Shown in pieces: positions 37,690 through 49,400 of a stretch of DNA of 64,000 bases (the first letter of the stretch is position 1; each line of letters opens with the position of its first letter). Position numbers and translations under genes: made by a program. This DNA is from Laburnicola sp. R22_1 (Eukaryota; Ascomycota; Dothideomycetes; Pleosporales; Didymosphaeriaceae): assembly GCA_014281115.1 (NCBI GenBank), contig JACONQ010000007.1, positions 1,798,001-1,862,000 on the forward strand, written 5' to 3'. The notes below the pieces were generated by a model. That model saw nothing but the letters and a program-made list of their open reading frames with translations, had not been told where the DNA came from and did not search any database.

Positions 37690-40600
37690 CAACACTGGAC
37701 GCAGCACAGCTAGAGGAATGTGTCACGCTGCTTACAGAGACCATACAGCACTCTGTACAGACAGCAGGCAAGCCTGACCGCAAGGAAGGCCGTGCGGCAC
37801 CATAGTGGACCAAGGAGTGCAAAACTGCTTACCAGGCCTACAAACATGCTAGACAGCTCTGCTCTGGCAGTCTACAGGAGGAGAGACAGGCCTTCAAGAC
37901 TACCGTCCGACAGGCCAAGAGGCAGTACTGGCGGCATGTTATTGACAATGCCAAAGACGACAAGGACCTGTTTAAGATCATTGCCTGGCACAAGCTTACA
38001 CTAGAGAACCAGGACACTCCTCTTGTAGTGAACAACACGACAATATTAGACCTCCTAGAGAAGGCAGAAGCTCTTACGGAGGAAGTCCTCAACCGGTACA
38101 CAGCAGAGGATGACCTCAGACACTACCCAGACCAGGAGATGGCAGATACCCTCCCATAGAGCACACACATCTCACTGGAGGAATGTGAGCGAAACACAAT
38201 AGGGGTCTCGAGCACCTCACCAGGTACTGATCGCTCTACTGTGCGACTACTCCAAGCCTACTAGGCTCAGGTTGGGGAATTCATACGAAGGGTCTTCCAG
38301 CGATGCCTTGAGCTTAACCACTTCCCAGCACAATGGAAGCTTGCAGAGGTAGCAATGATACCTAAGACAGGGAAGACAGACCGATCGTCGCCCCGCTCCT
38401 AGAGACCTATAGCGCTTCTCTCGTGCATCAGAAAGGGACTTGAACGAACAGTAGCCAGAAGAATCGCGTGGACCGCCATGACACACAAGATCCTCAGCCC
38501 CCAGCATGGCGGCGCCCTTCCAAAGCGCTCTGCAGCCGACCTTACTACAGCATTCACCCACGACACTAAAGCAGCATAGGTACTTAGAAAGCATATCACT
38601 ATAGTCACCCTAGATGTGCAAGGCGCCTTTGATACGCTCCTAAAGAACCGCCTGCTATACTAGATAGCCTAACAGGGCTGGCCACAAAGAACCATGCTCT
38701 TTATAGACTCATTCCTCACTAACTAGAGGGTTTAAGTCCGCCTTGGACAGGTCACTACCCCTAGCTACCCTGTTGCCTGTGGCACACCTTAAGGCTTGCC
38801 TCTCTTGCCTGTACTATACACACTGTATCTAGCAGAGCTACTATCTATGGACACAGAATAGAGGTTTGGATATGCAGACAACATATGTCTATACTAGGCC
38901 TCACACTCTATAGACGACAACGTCGAGCTCCTAGCATCAGATCTAAGGCAGATTAGAGCATGGGGTGAGACCAACAAGGTCACCTTTGCCCTAGAAAAGC
39001 AGGAAATGATACACCTAACTAGACAGTGGAGCAACTACGCACCACTATGTGTTGTAGATAAGCAGCTCACGATCTACCCTATTCTCCTAGGTGGAGAGCA
39101 CAGCCAGCCAGCCCTGCGTTGGTTAGGAGTGTGGTTTGACCGCAGACTTACCTTTAGACGACACGTAGCCACACGCACTGCAAAAGCTGCTAGGGTAGCT
39201 TATTATATTCGCAGTCTAGCCAGGACCACCTATGGACCACCAGCTAGCTCCCTCCGCAAGGCCACTATTGCCTGTGTATACCCGTCGCTTCTGTACGGGA
39301 CGGAATGCTAGTATAGAGGCCGCACTAAGCAGCCACATACACTCAAACCAGGCAGGTCACAAGAGGTTAGCGCTTACGTTAGATGGCACATAGCTGCTAT
39401 AGACAAGACACTAGCTATAGCAGCAAGGGGCATTCTACCAGCGTGGAGAACAACCCCTACAGCTGCACTCTTCCGCGACGCCGGACTACTGTCTGCAGTA
39501 GTGGCACTAGAGGAAGCTAAAATTAGATTTGCAACCCACTTGCGCACTACAGATGCAGACCATCCTCTTACTAGGCGCACATTAGTACATATAGTAAATA
39601 GGGGTGTAAAAACAGGATAACTATAGCGAGTCAAGACTAAAGTCCAACAGATAGCATCTCTTCTACTAGAGATCCTTAGGACTACACTTACAGCCCCTCA
39701 CTACTCAAGTGGCTGCCGAATTAACCTAACGCTCAGCATAGATAAGAAGACTGCAGCTAAGGCTTTCAATATATGGTGGGCCCATCTCCCACCACTAGAC
39801 GTGACTATCTTCTTAGATGGCTCTGAACAGTACACAAAGGAAGGAGGAAAGCGGGTCACTTACGGCTTTGCAGTGTATCAGAACGGAAAGCAACTGCAGA
39901 CTAGACGCGGGTCGCTTAACTCTACCTCGCACGTCTTTAACGCTGAGGTAGTAGGAGCATGGAGAGGCCTCTAGCACACCATAAGACAACCAGAGTTCAA
40001 TACCCGTCGAATCTGGCTGTGCATAGACAGCACCTCAGTCATATGGTGTCTAAGGGGCGACGCACCCCCTACCTCTTAATGGGCCTTTCTAGAGTGCCAC
40101 AGCGCTATAGAGACTCACAATGTCTCTATTAAATAGGCCCCTGGACACCTAGGCATTAAAGAAAATAAGGCAGCAGACAGATTAGCTAACCTAGAAGCCT
40201 AACACCTATCACCTGCAACAGGTAAAGCTGCTCTGCCTACACTCTTAGGCATTAAGACAATTGCTCGCAAGACATTACAACACACACAACAGATCTAGTA
40301 GTCTAAAAAGAAGAACAAACTCTCTAGATAGTACAAAAGCTGGCACCTAGACTACGCACCACGCAGCAGTCTAAAGGAACTAGACCTACTAAGAGCTATC
40401 CTAGCCAGACTGCTTTCTATCTAGTCTAGACATAGGGATTTTGCCTAGTACCACTAAAAATACAACTACAAGGATACAAACCTCACCTGCTCATACAGAT
40501 AGGACAAGACACCCAAGCACCTCGCGCTTTGCCGCAAGACTCTAGGGACGTTTAGCAGATGGCCACTTCGACCACCTATACCGCCATCCAGCCAGGCTAA

Positions 40601-40740
40601 TGGCCTAGCGTACACTGCAGCACTAATAAGGGAGCCAGAGCTCTTTAGAGCCTTTACCAAACTAACGCAGTACTACACCAGGATCTGCCCCCACTAGCTC
40701 TTGCAGCCCTGCAAAAGCAACAGGCAATGCAGCACCTAGT
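37690..40740 (+). pseudogene. LINE reverse transcriptase and RNase H remnant
   Basis: Recognisable blocks are LNHFPAQWKLAEVAMIPK, RPIALLSCIRKGLERTVARR, HGGALPKRSAADL, TIVTLDVQGAFDTLL and FGYADNICLY. In the last one the catalytic YADD has become YADN (GAC to AAC). Downstream, RWLGVWFDRRLTFRRHV is typical of Tad/I-type elements. RNase H reads TIFLDGS, NAEVVGAW and IDSTSVIW, followed by APGHLGIKENKAADRLA. A final zinc-like motif is near 40.5 kb (CSYR*DKTPKHLALC). Many TAG codons interrupt the frame. Confidence 0.87.
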
Positions 40741-40769
40741 GGAACTAGGTCCAGCACAAGAGCTGCAAT

Positions 40770-40842
40770 ACTCCTCACCCCTCTTCCTCTCTTTCTCTCC
40801 CCCCGCCCCCCCTACACACACACACTCTCTCTCTCTCTCTCG
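40770..40842. repeat. Pyrimidine tract with (CA)n and (CT)n microsatellites in the LINE 3' UTR
   Basis: A C/T-rich run leads into (CA)5 and then (CT)9 at about 40813-40841. It lies after the last recognisable LINE coding block. Confidence 0.85.
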
Positions 40843-42011
40843 GCACATAGATGCCTCAAAATGCAAGGAAATCACCCTAATGTACACGCACTGCTTAGTC
40901 TCTCCAACTAGAAGGGGAGCTATAGTTCCGAAATGGTAGCAATACCCGCGCAGGCAAGAAATGCTTTCTAGGGTAGTGTGTTAGCACTGCAATTCCATAG
41001 CTTAGCACGTCGTATATGCCCTTCGGGAGGCGAGATGGTGGACTTAATCCCCATCAACTAGACGAAAAATGAATACCAACCAACCAATCCTATGGATCGT
41101 GAGGTTATACTTAAAAAGTGTCGCCCAAGAACACCAGATGAAGCTGAGAACGAGCCACAAAGCTCACCCCTTAAGGAAGCTGGATGGAGAAAGATTAGGC
41201 AGGTTTTAGAGCAAGTCGTACGTGATGGGCAGCAGCAGAAAGCTCAAAAGATCACTGCTTCGCTGCATCATCTCCAGGTACAAAATGAGCTGCTTCTTCA
41301 TAAAAACAAAGGCCTTAAGCACACGCTTACTACCAAAAAGAAGCACACGAAGAATAGCAAGGCCCTTAACCTGCAACAGCGCGAAGAATATTATGGTAGT
41401 GCAGTCTTTTGGAGTCCTTCAAAGCTCCGCGAAGCTCGCTATCGTAAGCGCGTAAGAGCACGTGAAGAGGAGCAAGAAAAACTCTAAAAAAGTAACAAGA
41501 AGGAGCTTAAGGCAGCAGCTGCGCTCTACAAAAAGCAGCAGCTTGAAAAGAAGCGTGTTAAACAAGAAATGCTACAAAAGGAGCGGGCGAAGGAGAAGGA
41601 AAGGAAGGCTGCAGAAAGAGCTAAACTTCAGCGCAAGAAACAGCAAGAAAAAGAAGCTGCAACCGCCTAAAAAGCCCTACAATTGTCCCAAAAGGGTAAG
41701 AGGGAAGCTTTACAAAGCACTAGGCCAAAGGCAAAGCATAGGCGTGTTGCGCAGCCTGCTGAAGGTGGTACTGATGGTGGAGATCCTGCACCGAGCCCTC
41801 CACCAAAAGTCAACTCCCGCGGGCGAAAAATCAATCTTCCAAAGAAATTCAAATAGTACAAATTAATCGCAAGCATCTATTTACTACTCCACCACAAGAT
41901 CTCGTAATAATAGCTATTGTGGGCGACAGTATAACCTCACTTTTACTGTGGCCAGATGGTGGTTGGGGTGGGCGCCTCACCGACGGGGGCGCCTCGGCGT
42001 TCGGCACTGTA

Positions 42012-42344
42012 GCCGCCATTGTGGCATTGCTGTGCCACACCAAGAATATCTCCTACGCATGATGAGGCAACAGCCCATCGTTCCCGACCTCAACTCCTCT
42101 GAATGTGAGTCAAACCGCCCCGCGAAATTCTCATTGCATCATTGTGTTTCAAAGTCGAGACCAAATAGACGGTGGTCCGCTTAGCGCCCGGGTAAACCTC
42201 AAAGGTAATATCATCCCCCATTGCTCTCCAAACGGAGGTCTCAACGCGACTCGCAGATCGTATAACAAGGCTAGGCAGCCCAGCCTCCCTCCTGATTGTG
42301 CCACAACCTTTCCCAAATTGCACGGACGACAATACATCCTCATC
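42012..42344. other. Left edge of the gene island
   Basis: Normal-GC sequence runs between D3 and the first NLR-type gene. It is the likely promoter of that gene. Short ORFs on both strands show no domain. Confidence 0.4.
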
Positions 42345-43464
42345 ATGGCGAAGAGCTTCGGCCTTACCGAGATTTACAGGGGCGAAGACCCAAGCGTCGA
42401 GTAAGATCATCTTAACCATGTACACTTAAGCTGACAACATAGTATCGTTGCCGTACATGGCCTCAACGGGCATCCGTTCAAAACATGGACGACTACCAAG
42501 ACCAGCCGTTTCTGGCTCGGTGATGCCGATCTCCTCCCTTCGAATCTGAAACATTCAAGGATACTTACCTATGGGTATGATGCTACCGTTGCAGCTTTGA
42601 TGGGTAAAACGTCGTCGGACCGTATACTGCAGCATGCGCAAACCTTGATTGCAGAACTGGTTGCCGACCGGGAGGTAGGCCACTATCTGCAAGTCCGCCG
42701 GAGGTGCTGAGACATGAATTAGCTCGAAGATGCGGAAGAGCGCCCCATCATATTCATCTGTCATTCGCTGGGTGGTATAATTGTCAAAAGAGTAAATCTG
42801 AACACATTTTCGGGGCCAGGAACTGGCTGACTCGTCAACAGGCACTAGCATACTCTGCAAGTAGAACGAGCAAATCAGTGGAGCATCTTCACTCCATTTT
42901 CGTATCCACATTTGGAATTCTTTTCCTCGGCACCCCGCATAATGGAAGCAGCAAAACAGTTCTGGCCTCCACCAGCCGGCGGATGATCAGCGCTCTGACA
43001 CCCTCCAAGATCCTTGATAGCCAAGGGCAGCTCCTCGATGCGCTATCCGAGGGCTCGGAAATATTGCAGAACATCACAGACATGTTCGTCCCGCTGATGA
43101 AGAACTTCAGGATTTACTTCTTCTGGGAGCAAGAGAAGACGAATCTTGGAACTACCCTAGCTTACGTACGTAACCATTCAACGTAGCATCATTATTGTCT
43201 GCAGGAGAAGCTGAGTTTTTGTAGATCGTAGATGAAAGCTCCGCTGCCCCAATACTAGACAGCACGGAAAGGGCCGGGCTGCCATATGACCACAGGGACA
43301 TGGTAAAGTTTGAGAGCAAATCCTCACCAGGATACAGGCTCGTGGTCGCGGCATTGATTCGCTATTCAAAAGAAGCTCAGGCTCTAGTCGCTTCGCGATG
43401 GGAGAAGGCCGCCGAGATGTCGAAGATTAGACGGCAGAACGAGGCAGACGAACTACTCAGGTGA
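42345..43464 (+). CDS. N-terminal alpha/beta-hydrolase module of an NLR-type protein, apparently truncated
   Basis: The five-exon model is 42345-42400, 42443-42674, 42723-42791, 42842-43165 and 43225-43464. All junctions are GT-AG, with introns of 42-59 bases, and phases agree. The product begins MAKSFGLTEIYRGEDPSVE and then reads DIVAVHGLNGHPFKTWT, the oxyanion strand typical of LipA/DUF676-like hydrolase domains at the N-terminus of fungal NLRs. The nucleophile elbow CHSLGG (Ser present) follows, then GILFLGTPHNG and AYIVDESSAAPILD. The match to the neighbour at 46406-49972 is clear throughout. After ADELLR a TGA (43462) occurs where the neighbour continues into its P-loop. No NB-ARC or TPR coding sequence follows before the P450 gene. 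It is either a stand-alone module or a truncated NLR. Confidence 0.75.
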
Positions 43465-43711
43465 TGGCAGTAGCACGCGAAAATATCTCATAGGAGTTTT
43501 TGGCGACGGCAGCACCTTCCACCTGTATTGATCAGAATGCACTTGAATCGATGAAGTTCAGTACCGGGCAATCTGACTAAAGTTTATGTAGGAAGAGCTA
43601 CCTGCCAGAGAATTGCACGCTCCATCCTACCCTGGTAGGTCATTGCTCTGAGCCTTCATATCTCTTAGTGTTAGAATAGAGAGTTTGCAAAGGCGGCTCT
43701 GTTGTCCGGGA

Positions 43712-45561
43712 CTAATGTATCTCAACATTACAGCCATCCTTGATCGAAATCACCAGTGTCATCACCTGTTTTTCCACTCCCACCAGTTCGACAGTCTCAT
43801 CTGCGGGAAGTTTGACCGTTTGAAACCTCTGGAGGAGTCGTACGACGGTATATCCCGCCTCTGTGAGCGCAAAATCCACTGAAAATCACTGAGTCAGCAG
43901 CGAAGTACGCAAATGGGATAACGAGACAGGCAACTCACTTCCAAGACAGATGCGCGGACCACCATGAAATGGTAGATAGCCCCATTTGAGCTTGGTTGGA
44001 TCCTGATTTATTGGGATGTCCTCGTCCCATCTTTCCGGTCGGAATAGTTCGGCATCCATCCCATACAAATCAGGACGCCGATGCATAGAATATACACTAA
44101 AAGCTAGAGCACTACCTTTAGGGATTAGGACAGGAGATTGTCGATCGGGACCCCCGCCAGTAGGGAGTACCGTCGTTCTAATGGCCGTGCGGGTGTTTAC
44201 AGGAAGGGAGGGATAGAGGCGGAGTGCTGGTATAATTAGTAAGATAAAATAATGGGAGCGGAAGTTAGAAACATACTTTCTTTTAGCACATTTTGAAGGT
44301 AGGGCATCCTCCGTAGGGTGTTCCGAGACAAACTTGGGTCGTTACCACACACAGATGCAATCTCCTCTCTTAGCCTTTCCAAAACCTTCGGGTGACGGAC
44401 AAGCAGAAAACTATGATATGGGTTAGAGGAGTACCACCGCGCTAGGTGTTATGACTAACAATGTCCATGACAGAAGACACGCAGTCGTATCTCTTCCTGC
44501 GGCGAGCAGGTTTATAATTTGGCCTCTCAATGCTGCCCGGTCTGAATACTCTTTTGCAATGGTGTCAAGAAACACGTACTTCCCTTCCATGCCATGCCTT
44601 TCTCGATCTGGGGACAGATTGCGATCGATAATCTGATCGGCAAAGTCTTGCACGTCCTTACAAGCTTGTCGGAACTCCCTGCCATCTACAAGCCAGTAAA
44701 GATCAAGGAGCCTGAATCGCTTCGTAACCCACTGCTGAGCGGTGTCAAATGCGCTTGCAAAAGTTGATTCTCCGATAGCCTCCGGGGTGACGAGGCTCCG
44801 TACAGACTCTCCAAAGAGGAAAGCGGTTGTGATGTCGAGCGTAAGGCGAAAGAATAGTGTTTGAAGATCTATAACACCGTTATTTTTCTCGATGATGCCG
44901 ATCAAATCATCCACAGCTTGCTGGAAAACTTCTAGGTTCTCATACTGCTTGTGCTGCAGTTGGGGTCGCAGCATGTCCCTCGAGTGTTTCCAGGCTGCAC
45001 CCTCCTGTGTGAAGATGCCGTCGCCGAACATTGGGAAGGTGATATCTCGACGAGGGCCCATGCCGAAATCTAATCGTGTGTCAGATTGCAATAGTACACA
45101 CCCGTGTGAGCAAGACTGGACCCTTGAAATTTGTGGAGAAAATAGCCTCAAGATTGGCTGGTTCGATGGTCCCTAAGGTAGGAGTGAGTGGGTGTCAGCC
45201 TCCCACATTTTGAGATTGAAGGACAAACCATAGGCCTTAGTCCCAAGAAATTTCTGTTCCAGCGTGCTTCCAGTTTGACGAAAATGGAATAAAAATAACT
45301 CCATCAGCCTCGATTCAGCATCAGCTCGGAATATTTGTTCGAGACGGTCGACACCGAGGGGCCTTTGGTTCTGCAGCCTCGGAGCTGGACGACAACCGTG
45401 GCGCTCAGCGATGGCTTCATCCTGCTGTGCAGTATTAGGGTCCCGACATAAGAGTCGTTGCAATTAGTTACCTTTCGCTCGTGCTGCCAATTTCGATAGT
45501 AATGGAAGAATGCAACACTTAGGGCGACTATAATCGTCGAAAATAAATAGGACAGCGTCAT
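43712..45561 (-). CDS. Cytochrome P450, CYP52-like (multi-exon)
   Basis: This is a membrane-bound heme monooxygenase; the closest pattern I recognise is the fungal CYP52-like group, often fatty-acid or alkane hydroxylases. The start is ATG 45561, with an N-terminal membrane anchor ([18 protein letters not shown]). Exon 1 ends at 45472 and exon 2 starts at 45424. Further in-phase introns lie near 45.23-45.18, 45.12-45.07, 44.47-44.42, at 44276-44227, and in the last 120 bases of the heme region. Key motifs are [20 protein letters not shown], the I-helix [13 protein letters not shown], the ExxR sequence ETLR formed across the 44276-44227 intron, PERW, and the heme loop [10 protein letters not shown] with its Cys ligand. 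The C-terminus reads [18 protein letters not shown] and ends at TAG 43712. The exon junction near 45.2 kb (AYG to [10 protein letters not shown]) has a weaker donor and is the least certain. No RIP-type stop is seen in the assembled frame. Confidence 0.83.
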
Positions 45562-46405
45562 TCTTCAAAGGAAATGATGGGTATCTGGTAGCGCGGTGTC
45601 AGCATGCGGAAGAGTTGACTTTGTCGGGCCCCTGTCATGAGAGATGTGATACGTGTCCCGGCGCTTAGCACAACGAATCCGAGCTGGCCTGCAGGGTTGG
45701 TGGCACCGGCCCGTTTTCCCTCCCACGCTAAATACGGATTTCACTCACCACCCGTGGAAGCACTGGTTTGGCTAAGCTTTTAAAACAGTGCTTTTCGTGT
45801 TTCATTCATCCTACACGCGCATTCGAAGGCTTCAGATTGCGATTATAACAGAGAGCCACTTGTTGTGTGTTAGCATTCACCGCTGGTAACGGCCGTGAGC
45901 GTGCAGCTTGATCCGTGCTACCGGTCAGGCAGAAAGCCGACAGCCCCAGGGTCTGATACGATGCAAGTCGGCCACTTTGATTGCGCCAATACGGATTGGG
46001 ACACCCACCTAACCGGACACGGCAGGAGGCGCCCAAGCATGCAATCTTCACTGTCGCCAGGAGGCGGCACAGTCAAAAGGCTGCAAAGACCGACCCAGCG
46101 CCTGCGAACGGTTGAAACGTTGCCAGGTGTTGCCCGCCGTGCATGCATGACCATTTGGCATACACCTGGCCGAATCTGACCCGTTGCCCCACACAAGAAC
46201 ATCGTTCGTGGCTCATCCGCCCGTCCATTCACCTGCCGGTTTGCTTCATGACAAGAGTCGCCCGCAAAAGCCCGCGAGATGTCCTTCATACAGCTCAGTG
46301 GAGAAAATCCTCTATCTAGCCATAGAAATGTAACTAGGGTCGAGTATGTTTTGCTGATCAAGTCTATAGCGCCTGTACCAAGCACGCGAGGCTGATTCCA
46401 CGTAG
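45562..46405. other. Divergent promoter region between P450 and NLR gene
   Basis: About 840 bases separate two genes transcribed away from each other, so it probably holds both promoters. The first exon of the NLR gene may lie at its right end: ATG 46279 opens MSFIQLSGENPLSS. I could not join that exon in phase to the next one. Confidence 0.45.
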
Positions 46406-49400
46406 CGTTGTCGCGATCCATGGCATGTTTGAAGACGCACTTCAGACATGGACGGAACCTACATCACGAGTCTTGTGGCTTAGAGACTTACTTCCAAAAG
46501 CTCTGCCCAACGTCAGGGTGTTGGCATATCAGTACAAAGCAACGGCACTGACGACGCCGGGTGAGGGAGCCGATAGCATCCTACAGGAAGCGACTACTCT
46601 TATCGCACAGCTTCATGCTGATCGAGATTTCAATAATGCACACCACCATCCCATTATCTTCGTTTGCCACGGTCTCGGCGGTCTCTTACTTAAACGGGCG
46701 CTATCGTACTCCAGTTCACGGCGAAGCATGGGCATCGATCACCACCGGACCATCTACACCTCTACATATGGGATCCTGTTCCTGGGAACACCTCATCTTG
46801 GTATCAGCAAAGATACTCTTCTGCTAGCTCAAGGTGACCGCGGTCCGGGACCGAACCAGTTTACAATCAGTCTTCTGAAGGGATCAGAGATGTTGAGCGA
46901 TCTCACCGACCAGTTCGCCCCCTTGATGAAGCACTTTTCGATTTTCAACTTCTGGGAGGCACTAGAGACTCAGTTTGGAGACACCACAGCATATATTGTT
47001 GACCAAGACTCCGCAGCTCCTGCCTGGAATGACGTCGAAAAGGCTGGCTTAGTTGCAAACCACTCTGCAATGGCAAAGTTTCGCAGCCAAACCGATAGCG
47101 GATATCGAATTATGCTCGAGGCTATCTCGCGTTATGTTAGGCGAGCGCCCGAGTTCGTCCCGGCCCGACAGAAAAACGATCGAGAAATGATACAGAGAGA
47201 GCGCCAACAAGAAGCGGATGAGCTACGGCAATCTCTGCTTCGAGTACTCGATGCCGATGATACATCTGTGGAACACAAAGAGCACTTGTGCCTTGTACCT
47301 CGCAGTTCCAGCATATACTTTACCGGTAGACAAAAGCAAGCAAGGGATGTTAAAGAAATGCTCGGTCCTATTCGGAGTCATGACGATAAGCCTAGGAACA
47401 AACTTGTCGTGCTTTTTGGACTCGGTGGATCTGGAAAAACTCAATTTTGCTTGAAATACGTGGAAGATAACAAACATAGGTAGGTACCAACGGTCCCAGC
47501 TAGCTTTTTCACTCCCTTAGAATCAGCTAATCCGCCATTAGGTACTGGGGGGTCTTTTGGGTCGATGCAAGCGACGTAAGCCATATCGAATCTGGGTTTG
47601 CTTCAATTGGACAACAAGCAGGCCGAGGCTCAACCATGTCAGCAGGGAAATTCTGGTTGTCAAGTTGCACCAAGCCATGGCTTCTGATCTTCGACAACGC
47701 AGATGATCCGGACTTAGACATAGAACAATACTGTCCCTCTGGGGGAAATGGACATATCCTGGTTACCACGAGGAACCCTAGAGCCGCGGAGCACGCTAGA
47801 GAGAGTTGTCTGCGATTCCGTGGGATGGAAGCTGATGAAGCTGTGAGGTTCCTCCTCAAGATGGCATACCCCGCCGGACAGAATGAAGCAGTGCCTTTAT
47901 CTCCTACACGATGGTCACTGGCGAAGGCAATTGCTGTCGAATTAGGGTTTCTGCCACTTGCGCTCGCTCATGCTGGTGCCACGATTAGGCGCAAAATCTA
48001 CACCCTGGAGAGGTATTTAGACTATTATCTCGGCAAACGGAAAAGAACTATGAGCTATTCAAGGGTGAATACCGCAGACGACGCCAACATCATCACGACC
48101 TGGGAGATTCCATTTCAGAGAATCGTCGGCCGAGCCACTAGCAGGGGGTCCGTCGAGCACAGAGATGCTGTGGACTTGATGCACATCTTTGCATTCATGC
48201 ATTTCGACGCTATTCCTGAAATCATCTTCCAGCGACCGTGGGCAACCTTTGAGAAGCCGTGCTCGACTCGGGAGCGTTTACCGGACATTCTTCAATCCGC
48301 CTGGAACTTTGAAATGGAACCTAGGCTTCGAACAGCGATCGGAGTACTATGCGATCACTCCATCGTCGAATATGAGACAACTACAGCTTCATGCTCCATG
48401 CATCCGGTTATTCATAATTGGGCAAGAGACAGGCTACAGACTGAGGAACAGAAGCGATGGCTCAACTGCGCAATGAGACTACTATCGGAGTCCATCTCTC
48501 CAAATCTAGAAGCATCTGGGCGGGTATTCCGAGCACTACTCCTACCTCATATCAACTCCTGTCTTCAATCGCATAGCGGAGGACGTCTGCGTCTTCCTGA
48601 AACAGAAGAGCGTGCCGCACAATATGAAAGATTTGCTTCGGTTTTTGCAGAGCAATGCCAGTGGCAAAGCTCACGTAAGTGGCTGGAAAAGGCGATACAC
48701 ATTAGAATCAGGCTGAACGGGAGACGACATCCGGACACAATCCGTGCCCAACGCAGCTTGGGAAAGACCCTCTGGAATCTATTCGAAATTAAGGACACGA
48801 TAATCCTTCAGCGGCAGGTCCTCAACACTCTGTGGTGGATCCGACCCTCTCTCAAGGACTGGGCTGCGTGGCGGTTAGTGAAACCAATACATACACCTTA
48901 CTGTATTGTGCTAGACGACCTTACCCTGTCTCTATGGCTCGCCGGCGAGCGAGAATGGTCAAAATATGCCGGGGAGCGGGCGGTTATCGGGCTGGAAAAG
49001 CGCCTGGGACCCTACGATCCTCTAACCCTAAACGCGATGTTCAATCTTGCTCGTACGTATCTCCATCTCGGTCAACATAAAAAGGGCCATAAGCTACTAG
49101 TAAATGTAGCTAGAAGACAAAAGTACTTTTTCGGAATGAAGCACCCGGACACTCTCATGACGAGGAACGAGATAGGAATGAGCTTATGCGCTCGTGGGCG
49201 ACATCTGCTTCCTGCCCAAAGGATTGTTGAAAGTGTCCTGGAAACGCGAAAAAAAGTTCTAGGAGAGGAGCACGCATACACACTGTGGTCTATAAACGAC
49301 CTCTCAAAGATATACGTCGAGCGCGGTAGGCTAGATGATGCCATCAAGATTCTGGAGGATATCGTGCCGATAGTCAAACGTACATTGGGGGAGCCCCATG

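Larger units (their letters stand above)
37664..41087 (+). mobile_element. Tad-like non-LTR retrotransposon (LINE), 5'-truncated
   Basis: The 3424-bp insert is flanked by a 14-bp duplication, TCCTATGGATCGTG (37650-37663 and 41088-41101). Its 3' end is a short (CCAA)n-like tail. The sequence begins inside the region linking the endonuclease and reverse transcriptase, so the endonuclease is missing. Order of parts: reverse transcriptase, RNase H, Cys/His zinc end. Confidence 0.92.
36529..41856 (+). pseudogene. D3 transposase, split by a LINE
   Basis: The start codon position now reads ATA (36529-36531), as expected from ATG by a G-to-A change. The frame continues with LSYKECAANFNVNRHTLSRR (HTH), YNMDEKGFAIRV, LLIVDGHSSHITKDF and LQPLDVACFSPL. 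It is interrupted by the LINE between codons equivalent to ATGI and EVILKKC. The C-terminal coiled coil resumes at 41092 and ends at TAG 41854-41856. Several TAG codons (for example at KAGKK*RLL) also break it. Confidence 0.88.
36431..42009 (+). mobile_element. Pogo-like DNA transposon D3, interrupted by a LINE
   Basis: Inverted repeats start CAGTGCCGAACGCCGAGGCG at 36431, with the complement ending at 42009. TA lies at 36429-36430 and 42010-42011. Without the 3.4-kb LINE and its target duplication it is 2141 bp, close to D2. D2 and D3 have distinct inverted repeats, so they are separate families in the same orientation. Confidence 0.93.
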
